Source: Rhodobacterales bacterium (GTDB taxonomy: Bacteria > Pseudomonadota > Alphaproteobacteria > Rhizobiales > Stappiaceae). From it: 64,000 bases of DNA. Numbering within the stretch: the first letter of the stretch is position 1; the number at the start of each line of letters is the position of its first letter. Under the pieces are notes generated by a model. The model was not told the origin of the DNA. It saw only the letters and a list, made by a program, of their open reading frames with translations, and made no database searches. This document shows, in pieces, positions 8,394 to 17,456 of the stretch. The stretch is taken from assembly GCA_008107755.1 (NCBI GenBank), contig VIRH01000058.1:372001-436000 (forward strand), in the 5' to 3' direction. Position numbers and translations under genes: made by a program.

Positions 8394-9482
8394 TCAGCGG
8401 ATGGTGCGTCCGTCGCCGGCGCGGAAGAAATGCAGCTTGTGCGGATCGAAGGAAATATGGCGACGTTCGCCCGGCTCCGCTTTCGTCCCGGCAGCAACCT
8501 GGCCCGTGAACTTGGCGCCGCCCGCCTGCCCGATCAGCAGTGTATGCGGCCCGAGCGGCTCGATATCGACCACTTCGATCTCGACCGAAGGATCCCCGCC
8601 ACCTTCCTCGTGGGTGTGTTCAGGTCGGATACCCAGGACACAGGTTTCGCCGGCATAGGGAGCAAGCGATGCCACACGTTCCTGAGGGATCGCGAAATCC
8701 GAACCGGCCTCGCCGCGAAAGCGGAGGTCTTCGCCCACCTGCTCGATCCGTCCTTCCAGCATGTTCATGCTGGGCGCGCCGATGAAGCCGGCAACGAACT
8801 GGTTGGCAGGCTGCTCGTAGAGCGTGATCGGGTCGGCGGCCTGTTCGATGATGCCGTCGCGCAGGACGACGACGCGGTCCGCCATCGTCATCGCCTCCAC
8901 CTGATCATGGGTGACATAGACCATGGTGGTTTTCAGGCGCCGGTGGAGCTGCTTGATCTCGACACGCATCTCGACACGCAGCTTGGCATCAAGGTTCGAC
9001 AGTGGTTCGTCGAAGAGGAAGACGTCCGGGTCGCGCACGATGGCGCGGCCGATCGCGACGCGCTGGCGCTGCCCGCCAGAGAGTGCCGCCGGCTTGCGGT
9101 CGAGGTACTCCGAAAGGTTCAGGATGCGCGCGACCTTCTCGATCGCCGAAGCGATCTCAGCCTTCCGCACACCGCGCACCTTCATGCCGTATCCGATATT
9201 GTCGCGCACGCTCATATGCGGATAGAGCGCGTAACTCTGGAACACCATGGCGCAGTTGCGCAGGCCCGGGCGCAGTTCGGTCACGTCCCGCTCGCCGATC
9301 ATCAACTTGCCGCCGCTGACGGTTTCAAGGCCTGCGATCATGCGCAGCGTCGTCGACTTGCCGCAGCCGGACGGGCCGACCAGAACGACGAATTCGCCCT
9401 CCTCGATCTCAAGGTCCATGGACGGGATAACCTGTACCGAACCATAGGACTTTGTAACGCCGCTCAGCGATATCTTTGCCAT
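8394..9482 (-). CDS. Sugar ABC transporter ATP-binding protein (UgpC/MalK type)
   Basis: 362 residues. Walker A GPSGCGKST, Q-loop VFQSYALYPH, signature LSGGQRQR, Walker B VFLFDEPLSNLD and switch VTHDQVEA are all intact. A C-terminal TOBE/MalK-like regulatory domain follows (GAPSMNMLEGRI, VLGIRPEH). It energises import with the two permeases and binding protein encoded upstream in the same operon. The 73-base gap to the binding-protein gene contains a strong hairpin (9516-9547). The stop is 18 bases before the ABM gene start. Confidence 0.93.
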   Translation of the reverse strand: MAKISLSGVTKSYGSVQVIPSMDLEIEEGEFVVLVGPSGCGKSTTLRMIAGLETVSGGKLMIGERDVTELRPGLRNCAMVFQSYALYPHMSVRDNIGYGMKVRGVRKAEIASAIEKVARILNLSEYLDRKPAALSGGQRQRVAIGRAIVRDPDVFLFDEPLSNLDAKLRVEMRVEIKQLHRRLKTTMVYVTHDQVEAMTMADRVVVLRDGIIEQAADPITLYEQPANQFVAGFIGAPSMNMLEGRIEQVGEDLRFRGEAGSDFAIPQERVASLAPYAGETCVLGIRPEHTHEEGGGDPSVEIEVVDIEPLGPHTLLIGQAGGAKFTGQVAAGTKAEPGERRHISFDPHKLHFFRAGDGRTIR

Positions 9483-9515
9483 TCAGGGTGTCTCTTCTCA
9501 CATGGAAATTGCAGG

Positions 9516-9547
9516 CCGTGCCGCCCGCGCAGAAGCGGGCGGCACGG
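9516..9547 (-). terminator. 13-bp perfect hairpin between binding-protein and ATPase genes
   Basis: CCGTGCCGCCCGC (9516-9528) and GCGGGCGGCACGG (9535-9547) with a 6-base loop. No U-run follows on the minus strand, so it is more likely an mRNA-stabilising or attenuating element that raises binding-protein output over the ATPase, as is common in ABC importer operons. Confidence 0.6.
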
Positions 9548-9555
9548 GTCCGTTC

Positions 9556-11010
9556 TTACTGGAGGGGCGGCAGGCCCATGGACGCACGGTAGGCAGAAAG
9601 CTGCGCATCGCGGCCGAACTGGTCGGTCAGTTCGTTCCAGCCCTTGGCGACAGTGTCGAGCGCTTCCTGTGCCGAGACCTCACCCGCAAGGGCGCGGGAC
9701 AGCTCGATCTCCAGGATCTCCGTGTAGGAGAAATAGCCCGGCAGACGCATGTCGAGTGCGACGTTGTCCGCCGTCACCGCGTCCCGCTGCGCGCCCAGAT
9801 ACTCCTTGGCTTCCCGGTCGGAGAAGAGCTTGGACCAGCGCTCCGTGTCGGTCGTGTGCGAGATGCGGTAGGGGTTGACGCCCGTACCACCGGTCACCGC
9901 GGCCTGTCCGGAGACCACCGGGCTGCTCAGGTGGGAAATGAAGTCCCACGCGGCTTCCTGGTGTTTGGAACTTTGCGGCACGGCCGCCTGCCAGCCGCCG
10001 AAGGCCATGAAGGATGTGTCGACGGGCTGGTCGAACGTGTCCCACTCTCCGGTCTTGTAGTTGTAGACCTCGGTGGAAGACGGCAGCACGGCGGACCCGA
10101 CCTTGCCGGCGACGGTCGACTGTTCCGGATCGGCGGCGATCACGCCGGTGTCGCCCCAACCGATCGACTGGGCCACCTGCCCACCGGCGAAGGCTGCATT
10201 GACCTCCCCGAAGGAGAAGTTGAGTGCAGAAGGCGGTGCCAGTTTGGACGAGCGGATATACTCATCCAGACCGCGCACCCAGGCCGGGTTGTTGACCTGT
10301 GCGTCCATGGTTTCGGGATCGAAGAACATGGCACCTGGAAGGTCCGGGTGGCTGGCATAGGCGGCCACATGGCTGAACAGGAACCAGAACTGCTGACCGC
10401 CGCGGCGGTAGGCTTCGGCCGTTCCGTAAACGCCGTCCACGTTGTTCTGGAAGTACTCGGCAATGTCGAGGTATTCCTTCCATGTTTTCGGCACAGCGAG
10501 ATCGTAGCCGTATTTCTCCTTGAACGCGGTCTTGTTGGCCTCGTCCTCGAAGAGATCGATCCGGTAGGTGTAGGTGTGGACGTCGCCGTCCATCGTCTGC
10601 GACAGCACCTTGCCGTTCCAGACCATCAGCGATTCACGGTAGACCGGCGCGATGTCCTCCCAGGCTTCGCCTTCCTGATATTGTGCCGGCATTTCGGTGA
10701 GGAACGGTGTGAAGTCAGGCGCCCAGGCCGGCGCGAAGGCGATCACATCGAAGGAATCGTCGCCGCTCGTCAGCGTGGTGACGATCTTGGGATAGAGCTC
10801 CGACCACGGAAACTCGACCACCTTCACGGTGCCGCAGGTCTTCTTGGTCCAGCTTTCTGCCGCCAGCGTCAGCGCGGAAGCGATGTAGGGGCCGGTCTGA
10901 GTGGTCGCGGTAATCTCCACCCCGGTATAGTCCGGATCGCAGGCAAAAGCCGGCCCTGCGGCAAGCGTCAGCGCCAGTGCACCGACCGTCGTCATCAGTC
11001 CTCTTGTCAT
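9556..11010 (-). CDS. ABC transporter extracellular sugar-binding protein
   Basis: 484 residues beginning with a signal peptide (MTRGLMTTVGALALTLAAGPAFA), after which the mature protein starts CDPDYTG. A cleavage site after AFA is expected; the following Cys is not in a good lipobox. The remainder matches large family-1 solute-binding proteins (FDVIAFAPAWAPDF, AVPKTWKEYLDIAEYFQ, INPYRISHT-like region). GGGAGGAAG precedes the start. It delivers substrate to the two permeases encoded just upstream. With deoC and a PfkB kinase in the operon, a deoxy-pentose or nucleoside-derived sugar is the likely ligand; this is inference. Confidence 0.9.
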   Translation of the reverse strand: MTRGLMTTVGALALTLAAGPAFACDPDYTGVEITATTQTGPYIASALTLAAESWTKKTCGTVKVVEFPWSELYPKIVTTLTSGDDSFDVIAFAPAWAPDFTPFLTEMPAQYQEGEAWEDIAPVYRESLMVWNGKVLSQTMDGDVHTYTYRIDLFEDEANKTAFKEKYGYDLAVPKTWKEYLDIAEYFQNNVDGVYGTAEAYRRGGQQFWFLFSHVAAYASHPDLPGAMFFDPETMDAQVNNPAWVRGLDEYIRSSKLAPPSALNFSFGEVNAAFAGGQVAQSIGWGDTGVIAADPEQSTVAGKVGSAVLPSSTEVYNYKTGEWDTFDQPVDTSFMAFGGWQAAVPQSSKHQEAAWDFISHLSSPVVSGQAAVTGGTGVNPYRISHTTDTERWSKLFSDREAKEYLGAQRDAVTADNVALDMRLPGYFSYTEILEIELSRALAGEVSAQEALDTVAKGWNELTDQFGRDAQLSAYRASMGLPPLQ

Positions 11011-11062
11011 GTTACTTCCTCCCTGTGCGCGCCCCTCCTCTCAGGGGCGATATTAAACCTTG

Positions 11063-12091
11063 TTATTTTACGGCGCCGGTCAGCAGTCCCGAGCGCATCA
11101 GCCGGCCGAGGAGACCGGCGACGACGACCATGGGGATGATTGCCACCAGGGCCGCCGCCGAAATCGCCCACCACTCGTCCCCACGCTGGCTGTTCTGCCC
11201 CGCAATCAGGACCGGCAGCGTCTGCCATTCCGAGTTGGTCAGGAAAAGCGCGAAGAGAAACTCGTTCCAGGTGAAGGCCAGCGTGATCACGAAAGTCGCG
11301 ATCAGGCCGGGACGGCTCATCGGAAGAACGATGCCGAAGAAGATCCGCCATTGCGGCACGTTGTCGACCATCGCCGCCTCCTCCACCTCCAGGGGGAGCG
11401 CGGAAATGAAATCGCGCATCAGCCAGACGACGATGGGCAGCGAAAACGAGATATAGGCAAGGGTCAGCCCGAGATAGGTATCCGTCATCTTGAAGCCCAT
11501 CTTGCCCATCTCCGAATAGAGCAGGAACAGGGCGAAGGCGACGACGATGGGCGGGAACAGGCGCTGGCTGACGAACCAGAAAACGATATCGTCATTCCCC
11601 AGAACCTTGCCGGGAAGCGGAAACCGATTGAGAAACACCGAGAGAGCCAGAGCCACCGTAAAGGCAAGGATGGAGGCCATCGCCGGCGAAATGCCGAAGA
11701 CATTCCGCCCGAGCAGAAAGCCCCCCATGGCGACCGCAAAGAAGATCACCCCCGACAGAAGCCGGACCCGGAAGGGAAAGCGCACCAGCGCATAGGCAGC
11801 CATTGCCCCAAGAAGCGTTGCAAAGACGGATGACGAGACCGACACGATCGCGGACGACCAGAAGTTGGAATAGAACTCGCCGCGGATGCCGGACAACAGA
11901 TCGCGCCAGGCCTTCAGGGTTGGCTCGAAATCGATGAACGGGAAATAGGTCGGACCGTTGACCACATCCGGCGGCGTCTTCAGCGATGTGATCGCCACCC
12001 AGTAGAGCGGGAAGATCGTGAACACGAACCAGGCGCAGCAGCCCGCGAAGGCCAGCCAGCGACGATTGCCAGTCAGGTCGCGCACGCTCAT
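11063..12091 (-). CDS. Sugar ABC transporter permease (MalG-like)
   Basis: 342 residues from the ATG at 12091, which overlaps the MalF-like permease stop by four bases; a longer in-frame extension is shadow of that gene. Membrane spans are evident from WLAFAGCCAWFVFTIFPLYW onward. The EAA loop is present: EVEEAAMVDNVPQWRIFFGIVLP. The protein is longer than the usual 280 residues because of additional hydrophobic segments in the middle (about residues 90-170). It forms the inner-membrane channel with the preceding permease. Confidence 0.9.
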   Translation of the reverse strand: MSVRDLTGNRRWLAFAGCCAWFVFTIFPLYWVAITSLKTPPDVVNGPTYFPFIDFEPTLKAWRDLLSGIRGEFYSNFWSSAIVSVSSSVFATLLGAMAAYALVRFPFRVRLLSGVIFFAVAMGGFLLGRNVFGISPAMASILAFTVALALSVFLNRFPLPGKVLGNDDIVFWFVSQRLFPPIVVAFALFLLYSEMGKMGFKMTDTYLGLTLAYISFSLPIVVWLMRDFISALPLEVEEAAMVDNVPQWRIFFGIVLPMSRPGLIATFVITLAFTWNEFLFALFLTNSEWQTLPVLIAGQNSQRGDEWWAISAAALVAIIPMVVVAGLLGRLMRSGLLTGAVK

Positions 12092-12963
12092 TTGTACTTC
12101 TCCAGATAAGGCTTCAGCAGCGCGAGATAGACAAGGCTCAGGATCAGCACGACACCAAGGAAGAGAAAGCTCAGCGCCGAGGTGTAGCCGAGATTGAATT
12201 TCTTGAAGCCTTCCTGATAGGCGAACAGCGTCAGGGTCTCGGTCGCAATGCCCGGTCCTCCGCCGGTCATGACGAAGACCGTGTCGATGATCTTGAAACT
12301 CTCGACGACGCGGATGAAGATCACTGCGGCGGAAATCGGCAGCATCATCGGAAAGGTGATGCCCCAGAACTGCTGCCACGGAGACGCATTCTCCACTTCC
12401 GCCGCCTCGTAAACATCATCAGGCAGCCCTTGAAGGCCGGCCAGTAGCAGAAGAACGACGAAGGGAGTCCACTGCCAGATCTCGACCGCGATCAGCGAGC
12501 CAAGCGCCCAGTTGGCATCGGTCAGATACGGCAGGTTCGGGAAGCCAAGGAAGGTTGCGACCTGGTTGAGCGGCCCCATGGTGGGGTTCAGGATCTGCCG
12601 CGCGACCAGCGCGACCGCCACCGGCGCCACCAGCATGGGCATCAGGAACGTCGTGCGGAAGAAATTGACCCCGCGCACACGTTTCGCCAGCGCCAGAGCG
12701 AGGGCAAAGCCGATGACGAACTGAAGCGCCACCGAGGTGATCGCGATGAAGGCGGTCGTTCTGACCGTGTGCCAGAACCGAGGATTGGTCAAAAGGTCCG
12801 TGTAGTTGTCGACCCCGACGAAGCGCGCCGGCATAGGCGGCACAAGCCGCAGCGACATCATGCTGTTCGCGAGAGAATAGATCAGCGGAAAGATCGCAAC
12901 GGCCAGAACGACGAGGAATGCCGGCCATAGAAACAGGTGCTTGACCGGATCGTCGCGCGTCAT
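12088..12963 (-). CDS. Sugar ABC transporter permease (MalF-like)
   Basis: 291 residues, about six membrane spans (LFLWPAFLVVLAVAIFPLIY at the N-terminus; GVVLILSLVYLALL near the end). EAA loop: YEAAEVENASPWQQFWGITFP. The start overlaps the kinase stop by four bases and its own stop overlaps the next permease start, so transport and kinase genes form one coupled unit. It pairs with the MalG-like subunit to form the channel. Confidence 0.92.
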   Translation of the reverse strand: MTRDDPVKHLFLWPAFLVVLAVAIFPLIYSLANSMMSLRLVPPMPARFVGVDNYTDLLTNPRFWHTVRTTAFIAITSVALQFVIGFALALALAKRVRGVNFFRTTFLMPMLVAPVAVALVARQILNPTMGPLNQVATFLGFPNLPYLTDANWALGSLIAVEIWQWTPFVVLLLLAGLQGLPDDVYEAAEVENASPWQQFWGITFPMMLPISAAVIFIRVVESFKIIDTVFVMTGGGPGIATETLTLFAYQEGFKKFNLGYTSALSFLFLGVVLILSLVYLALLKPYLEKYK

Positions 12964-13898
12964 ACCAGCTCCTCCCGCGACAAAAGCTGCTCGATCTCGG
13001 CCCGCTTCGGCATGGCCGGCGCCGTGCCGCGCCGGGTCACGGCAATACCGGCCGTAGCGCAGCCGAACCGGACCGCGTCTTCAATGCCCATATCCTCGGA
13101 AAGCGCTGTGGCGAAGCCGCCGATGAAGGCATCCCCCGCCCCTGCGGTGTCGATTGCCGGTGCTGCCGAGATGGCCGGGATTCGTTTGCTCAGATCGGCT
13201 GAGTGGATATAGACGCCATTTTCACCGAGTGTGATCAGCGCCGTCTTGACGCCGCGCTTCAAAAACTCCTCACCTGCCCGGCGGGCCTCGGCTTCCGTTT
13301 CGATCTCGAATCCGACGATCGCTGCCGCTTCGCTTTCATTGGGAACGAAGAAGTCGCACAGCCCGTAACACGCGTCATCGAAAGGGTTGGCAGGTGCGGG
13401 ATTGAACACGGTGGTCACGCCGGCATTTCCTGCGATACGCAGCGCGGCCAGCGCCGCTTCCGCGGGCTGTTCGAGCTGGGTCACGAAAACCGCGGCGTTT
13501 TCGATTTCCGCGCGATGCGCCTCGACGTCGGCCACCGAGATCGTTCCGGCCGCCCCCGGGTAAACGATGATGGCGTTGTCGCCGGTCTGATCGTTGACGA
13601 AGATGAAGGCAGCGCCCGAGGGCATGTCGGACATCACCTCGACCTTCGGCGTGACGCCGGTTTCTTCATAGATCTCCAGCGCCATCTTGCCGAACGGGTC
13701 ATCGCCGATCTTGGAGATGAAGCTGACCTTGCCGCCCGCGCGGCCTGCGGCCACCGCCTGGTTGGAACCCTTGCCGCCCGGCCCGAGCGAAAATCCGCTG
13801 CCGGAGATCGTTTCCCCGATCTTCGGCATCCGTCCCGCCAGATAGGCGGTATCGGCGACATAAATCCCGAGGATCGCAATCCCCTTGCCATCTGCCAT
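12960..13898 (-). CDS. PfkB-family sugar kinase (ribokinase/deoxyribokinase-like)
   Basis: 312 residues from the ATG at 13898, preceded by GGGAGGAGA. Ribokinase signatures: GPGGKGSNQAVAAGRAGG near residue 40 and the DTAGAGDAFIGGFA anion-hole/catalytic-base motif near the C-terminus. It would phosphorylate the imported sugar. Because the same operon encodes deoxyribose-phosphate aldolase and an aldehyde dehydrogenase, deoxyribokinase (DeoK) is more likely than ribokinase. Sequence alone does not separate the two. Confidence 0.88.
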   Translation of the reverse strand: MADGKGIAILGIYVADTAYLAGRMPKIGETISGSGFSLGPGGKGSNQAVAAGRAGGKVSFISKIGDDPFGKMALEIYEETGVTPKVEVMSDMPSGAAFIFVNDQTGDNAIIVYPGAAGTISVADVEAHRAEIENAAVFVTQLEQPAEAALAALRIAGNAGVTTVFNPAPANPFDDACYGLCDFFVPNESEAAAIVGFEIETEAEARRAGEEFLKRGVKTALITLGENGVYIHSADLSKRIPAISAAPAIDTAGAGDAFIGGFATALSEDMGIEDAVRFGCATAGIAVTRRGTAPAMPKRAEIEQLLSREELV

Positions 13899-13950
13899 GG
13901 CAGTCTCCTCCCTTGTGTGCCCGTCGTCTCCCTCGACAGGCACGAATTTT

Positions 13951-16323
13951 CTATTCGCCGTACGGCACCCAGATGTTCTTCACCTGTGTTGCGCGGCGCA
14001 GGAATTCCTCGCCCTCGCACGCCGGGGCGCTCCAGTCCCAGGCGCGGCCGTAATCGGTAAAAGTTCGCTTCAGATTGCCTGACGAAAGACGCTCCACCGC
14101 CTCTGCCAGTTCCAACGTTCCGAAGGCCCACAAGCCATCGACATCGTTGTGTTTTGCCAGTTCCTTGCCGAGCGCAGCGGCCTCGCCGGTCACGATATTG
14201 AGGACACCCGCCGGCACATCGGAAGTTTCCACGACCTGATAGAAATCCGTCGCGGCAAGCGGGTATGGTTCGGACGGAACGGCCACGATGCGGTTGCCGA
14301 CAGCGATCAGCGGCGCCACCGTGCTGACGAAGCCGAGCAGCGGCATTTCCGGCGGACAGACGACCCCGACGACACCAAGCGGTTCCGGCACGGCCAGCGC
14401 GAGGCCGCGCATCGGCGGCATGTGAACCGCTCCCTCGAACTTGTCCGCCCAGGCGCCATAGCTGAAGAGGCGCGACACTGATGCGGAGACCTCCGCCTTG
14501 GCCTTTTCTGCCTTCACCCCGGTCATCGCCCGCAAACGATCGGCGAATTCTGCGGCGCGGGCCGACAGGTTCTCGCCGAGGTAATAGAGGATCTGAGCGC
14601 GATTATGCTGCGTCTTCGAGCCCCAGCTCGCAGCCCCGCGTGCCGCCTCGACAGCGTTTCGAATATCCTTGCGGTTGCCCTCCCCGACCTCGCCGAGGAT
14701 CTCACCGCCCGCGCCGACGACCGGCCGGGTATAGTTCCCGTCCGGGCGCGCCTGCTTGCCGCCGATAAAGAGTTTTGCCGTCCGGTCCACCGCGGCGACT
14801 GCGAACATCTTCGCTTTTGCGGTCTGGGCCGGCTTGCGCTCCGGAGCCTTGGCAAACGCGCGCGGCTTCAGGTAGTCGTAGCAACCCTCGCGCCCCCCCT
14901 CACGGCCGAAACCGCTTTCCTTCACGCCGCCGAAACCGACGCCGGCATCCATGACGTTGGTGCAGTTCACCCAGACGATGCCCGCCTGAACGCCTGCTGC
15001 AATTTCAAGCGACTGATTGACGTTCTCGCTCCAGATGCTTGCCGCAAGGCCGTATCGGGAATGATTGGCCAGTTGCAGTGCCTCACCGGGCGTTCGGAAG
15101 GTCATCGAGACGGCAACCGGGCCGAAGATTTCTTCTGTCGCAGCTTCCGAGGTTGCTGGAACGTTGCACAGGAGCGTCGGCGGATAGAATGTGCCGTCCT
15201 TGGGTGCAGCCACCTGCGCCTGAACGAGTTCCGCGCCATCCGCGACCGCACGGTCAACCATCGCGGCGATGCGCGCCCTTTGATCTGCATCGATGATGGC
15301 GCCCATGTCGATGGTCTTGTCGAGCGATGCTCCGAGCCGCAGGGTCATCATCCGCGCGGCAAGACGGGCGTGGAAGTCTTCGGCGACGCCTTCATGGACC
15401 AGGAGTCTTGAGCCTGCGCAGCAGACCTCGCCCTGATTGAACCAGATCGCATCGACGACACCTTCGACGGCTGCATCGAGATCGGCGTCGTCAAAGACAA
15501 TAAAGGGGGACTTCCCGCCGAGCTCAAGCGTCAGCGATTTGCCGGTTCCGGCCGTCGCTTCCCTGATCTTGCGCCCCACCTCCGTGGATCCGGTGAAGGC
15601 TATCTTGTCGACATCTTCGTGCGAAACGATCGTTTCGCCGGTCGAGCCATCGCCGGTGACGACGTTGAGGACACCGGCCGGCAGCCCGGCGGCCTCGGCC
15701 AGCTCCGCAAAGAGCAGTGCCGTCAGGGGCGTCGCCTCGGCCGGCTTCAGCACCACCGTATTGCCGAGCGCAAGGGCCGGCGCAACTTTCCATGCCAGCA
15801 TCAGCAGCGGAAAGTTCCACGGGATGATCTGGCCGATCACTCCGACCGGATCGTGGTCCGGAAACTGGCTTTCCTTCAGCTGTGCCCAACCGGCATGATG
15901 ATAGAAGTGGCGTGCGGCCAGCGGAATGTCGATATCGCGCGTTTCGCGGATCGGCTTGCCGTTATCCAGCGCCTCGACGACAGCAAGAAGTCGTGCATTT
16001 CTCTGGATGATCCGGGCAAGCGCATAAAGCTTCACAGCCCGCTCATGGCCGGAAAGCCCTGCCCAGCCCTTTTGCGCCTTGCGGGCAGCGGCCACCGCCT
16101 TGTTCACAACTTCATCGGTGCCCTGAGCGATCTCGGCAAGCACCTTGCCGCTCGCCGGTTCACGGGTCTCTAACCCTTTTGCAGGGTCCGTAAACCGTCC
16201 GCCGATGAAATGGCCGAACCGGCCGCCATGATCCGCCAGCCACTTGCGGGCGACACTGTCGTCTTCCGTGCTCGGTGCGTAATCCATGGTGTCGAAGTAG
16301 GTCGCGACTGTCATCGTGGTCAT
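13951..16323 (-). CDS. Aldehyde dehydrogenase, tandem fusion with a second truncated ALDH domain
   Basis: 790 residues. The first domain (about 35-510) is a complete NAD-dependent aldehyde dehydrogenase: Asn170 in PWNFP, Glu267 in LTLELGG, nucleophile Cys301 in FNQGEVCCAGSR. The second (about 540-790) repeats the cofactor-binding half (LFIGGKQ, PLGVVGVVCPPEMPLL, PAGVLNIVTGE) but has no catalytic Cys or Glu motif. The start at 16323 overlaps the deoC stop by four bases; an ATG three codons in is also possible. DeoC releases acetaldehyde, so oxidation of acetaldehyde to acetate is the probable job. The truncated half may serve oligomerisation. Confidence 0.88.
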   Translation of the reverse strand: MTTMTVATYFDTMDYAPSTEDDSVARKWLADHGGRFGHFIGGRFTDPAKGLETREPASGKVLAEIAQGTDEVVNKAVAAARKAQKGWAGLSGHERAVKLYALARIIQRNARLLAVVEALDNGKPIRETRDIDIPLAARHFYHHAGWAQLKESQFPDHDPVGVIGQIIPWNFPLLMLAWKVAPALALGNTVVLKPAEATPLTALLFAELAEAAGLPAGVLNVVTGDGSTGETIVSHEDVDKIAFTGSTEVGRKIREATAGTGKSLTLELGGKSPFIVFDDADLDAAVEGVVDAIWFNQGEVCCAGSRLLVHEGVAEDFHARLAARMMTLRLGASLDKTIDMGAIIDADQRARIAAMVDRAVADGAELVQAQVAAPKDGTFYPPTLLCNVPATSEAATEEIFGPVAVSMTFRTPGEALQLANHSRYGLAASIWSENVNQSLEIAAGVQAGIVWVNCTNVMDAGVGFGGVKESGFGREGGREGCYDYLKPRAFAKAPERKPAQTAKAKMFAVAAVDRTAKLFIGGKQARPDGNYTRPVVGAGGEILGEVGEGNRKDIRNAVEAARGAASWGSKTQHNRAQILYYLGENLSARAAEFADRLRAMTGVKAEKAKAEVSASVSRLFSYGAWADKFEGAVHMPPMRGLALAVPEPLGVVGVVCPPEMPLLGFVSTVAPLIAVGNRIVAVPSEPYPLAATDFYQVVETSDVPAGVLNIVTGEAAALGKELAKHNDVDGLWAFGTLELAEAVERLSSGNLKRTFTDYGRAWDWSAPACEGEEFLRRATQVKNIWVPYGE

Positions 16324-17321
16324 CCGATCGGGTGGCGATTGAGCGCGCTGTAAGCGCCGGTCACGCGGTGCTCGAGCTGGCGCTCGATATCGGCCAGCAG
16401 CGAGGATGCGCCGATCCGGAAAAGGTCGGGCTCCAGCCAGTCGCGGCCCAGCTCCTCTTTCATCAGGGCGAAATAGGTCAAGACATCCTTTGCCTTGGAA
16501 ATGCCGCCGGCCGGTTTGTAGCCAACCTTCGCGCCGGTCATCGCCTGATACTGACGGATCGCCCGGACCATCGTCAGCGTGACGGGCAACGTTGCGTTGA
16601 CGCCTTCCTTGCCGGTGGATGTCTTGATAAAATCGGCACCTGCCATCATGCACACGAGGCTGGCCCTCGCGACGTTGCGCAGGGTCTTGAGGTCGCCGGT
16701 GGCGAGTATGGCCTTCACATGGGCCTCTCCACAGGCGGCGCGGAAATCGCGCATCTCATCGTAGAGTGCCTGCCAGTTACCGGTCAGGACATGCTCGCGG
16801 GTGATCACGATGTCGATTTCCTGCGCACCGTCGCGCACGGAGGCCTCGATTTCCGATAGCTTCACTTCATGCGGTACGAGACCGGCCGGGAACCCGGTGG
16901 AGACGGCGGCAACCGGAATGCCCGTCCCCTTCAACGCATCGACGGCGGCCTCGACAAAGCGGTGATAGACACAGACGGCACCCGTCGTGATGCGGCGCTC
17001 TCCCAGGCCGAGGGCCTCGAGAAGATCGTGCCGGATCGGCTGACGGGCCTTGGCACACAGGCGGCGAACCCTGCCCTCGGTGTCGTCCCCATTCAGTGTC
17101 GTCAGATCGATGCAGGTTACAGCCTTGACCAGCCAGGCACTTTGAGCGTCGCCCTTGACCGCACGGCGGCCCGGAAGCGTCGCGGCACGGCGGTCGGATG
17201 CGGAGCGGTTCACCTGAACCGCATTGACCAGGGCGAGATCCAGCGGGATGCCCGCATTGCGCTCGGCATTATGACCGGCAGCGGCTGGCGCCACCGACTG
17301 CGTCATGGCAGGTTCGGGCAT
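16320..17321 (-). CDS. deoC: Deoxyribose-phosphate aldolase
   Basis: 333 residues; the start at 17321 was chosen for GAGGAG five bases upstream. It cleaves 2-deoxyribose-5-phosphate to glyceraldehyde-3-phosphate and acetaldehyde. The Schiff-base lysine is in DFIKTSTGK and the second active-site lysine in GYKPAGGI. LVKAVTCIDLTTLNGDD and VCVYHRFV mark the barrel's early strands. The N-terminal extension of about 70 residues over E. coli DeoC is typical of the longer form. It is the promoter-proximal gene of the catabolic operon and is divergent from the DeoR-family regulator. Confidence 0.95.
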   Translation of the reverse strand: MPEPAMTQSVAPAAAGHNAERNAGIPLDLALVNAVQVNRSASDRRAATLPGRRAVKGDAQSAWLVKAVTCIDLTTLNGDDTEGRVRRLCAKARQPIRHDLLEALGLGERRITTGAVCVYHRFVEAAVDALKGTGIPVAAVSTGFPAGLVPHEVKLSEIEASVRDGAQEIDIVITREHVLTGNWQALYDEMRDFRAACGEAHVKAILATGDLKTLRNVARASLVCMMAGADFIKTSTGKEGVNATLPVTLTMVRAIRQYQAMTGAKVGYKPAGGISKAKDVLTYFALMKEELGRDWLEPDLFRIGASSLLADIERQLEHRVTGAYSALNRHPIG

Positions 17322-17393
17322 GGAACTCCTCACTTCATATCGCGGCCCGACTGACGTCGTTTCGCGCTCCTCCGACTCGATGTATGACTCATC

Positions 17394-17413
17394 AATGTTG
17401 CGATTTCAACATT
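17394..17413. promoter_or_regulatory. Perfect palindrome in the deoC/deoR-family intergenic region (operator candidate)
   Basis: AATGTTG-CGATTT-CAACATT, 7-base arms with a 6-base spacer. A related but less symmetric copy, TTGTTACTTTCGTGACAT, follows at about 17417-17434. Both lie between the divergent operon and regulator, where a DeoR-type repressor should bind. Confidence 0.6.
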
Positions 17414-17456
17414 ATATTGTTACTTTCGTGACATTCTCAGACAGGATCCCTTAACC

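Noticed and set aside
8118..11139. Long plus-strand frames over the ABC transporter genes
   Set aside because: The minus strand encodes ATPase and binding protein with complete motifs; the plus frames have none.
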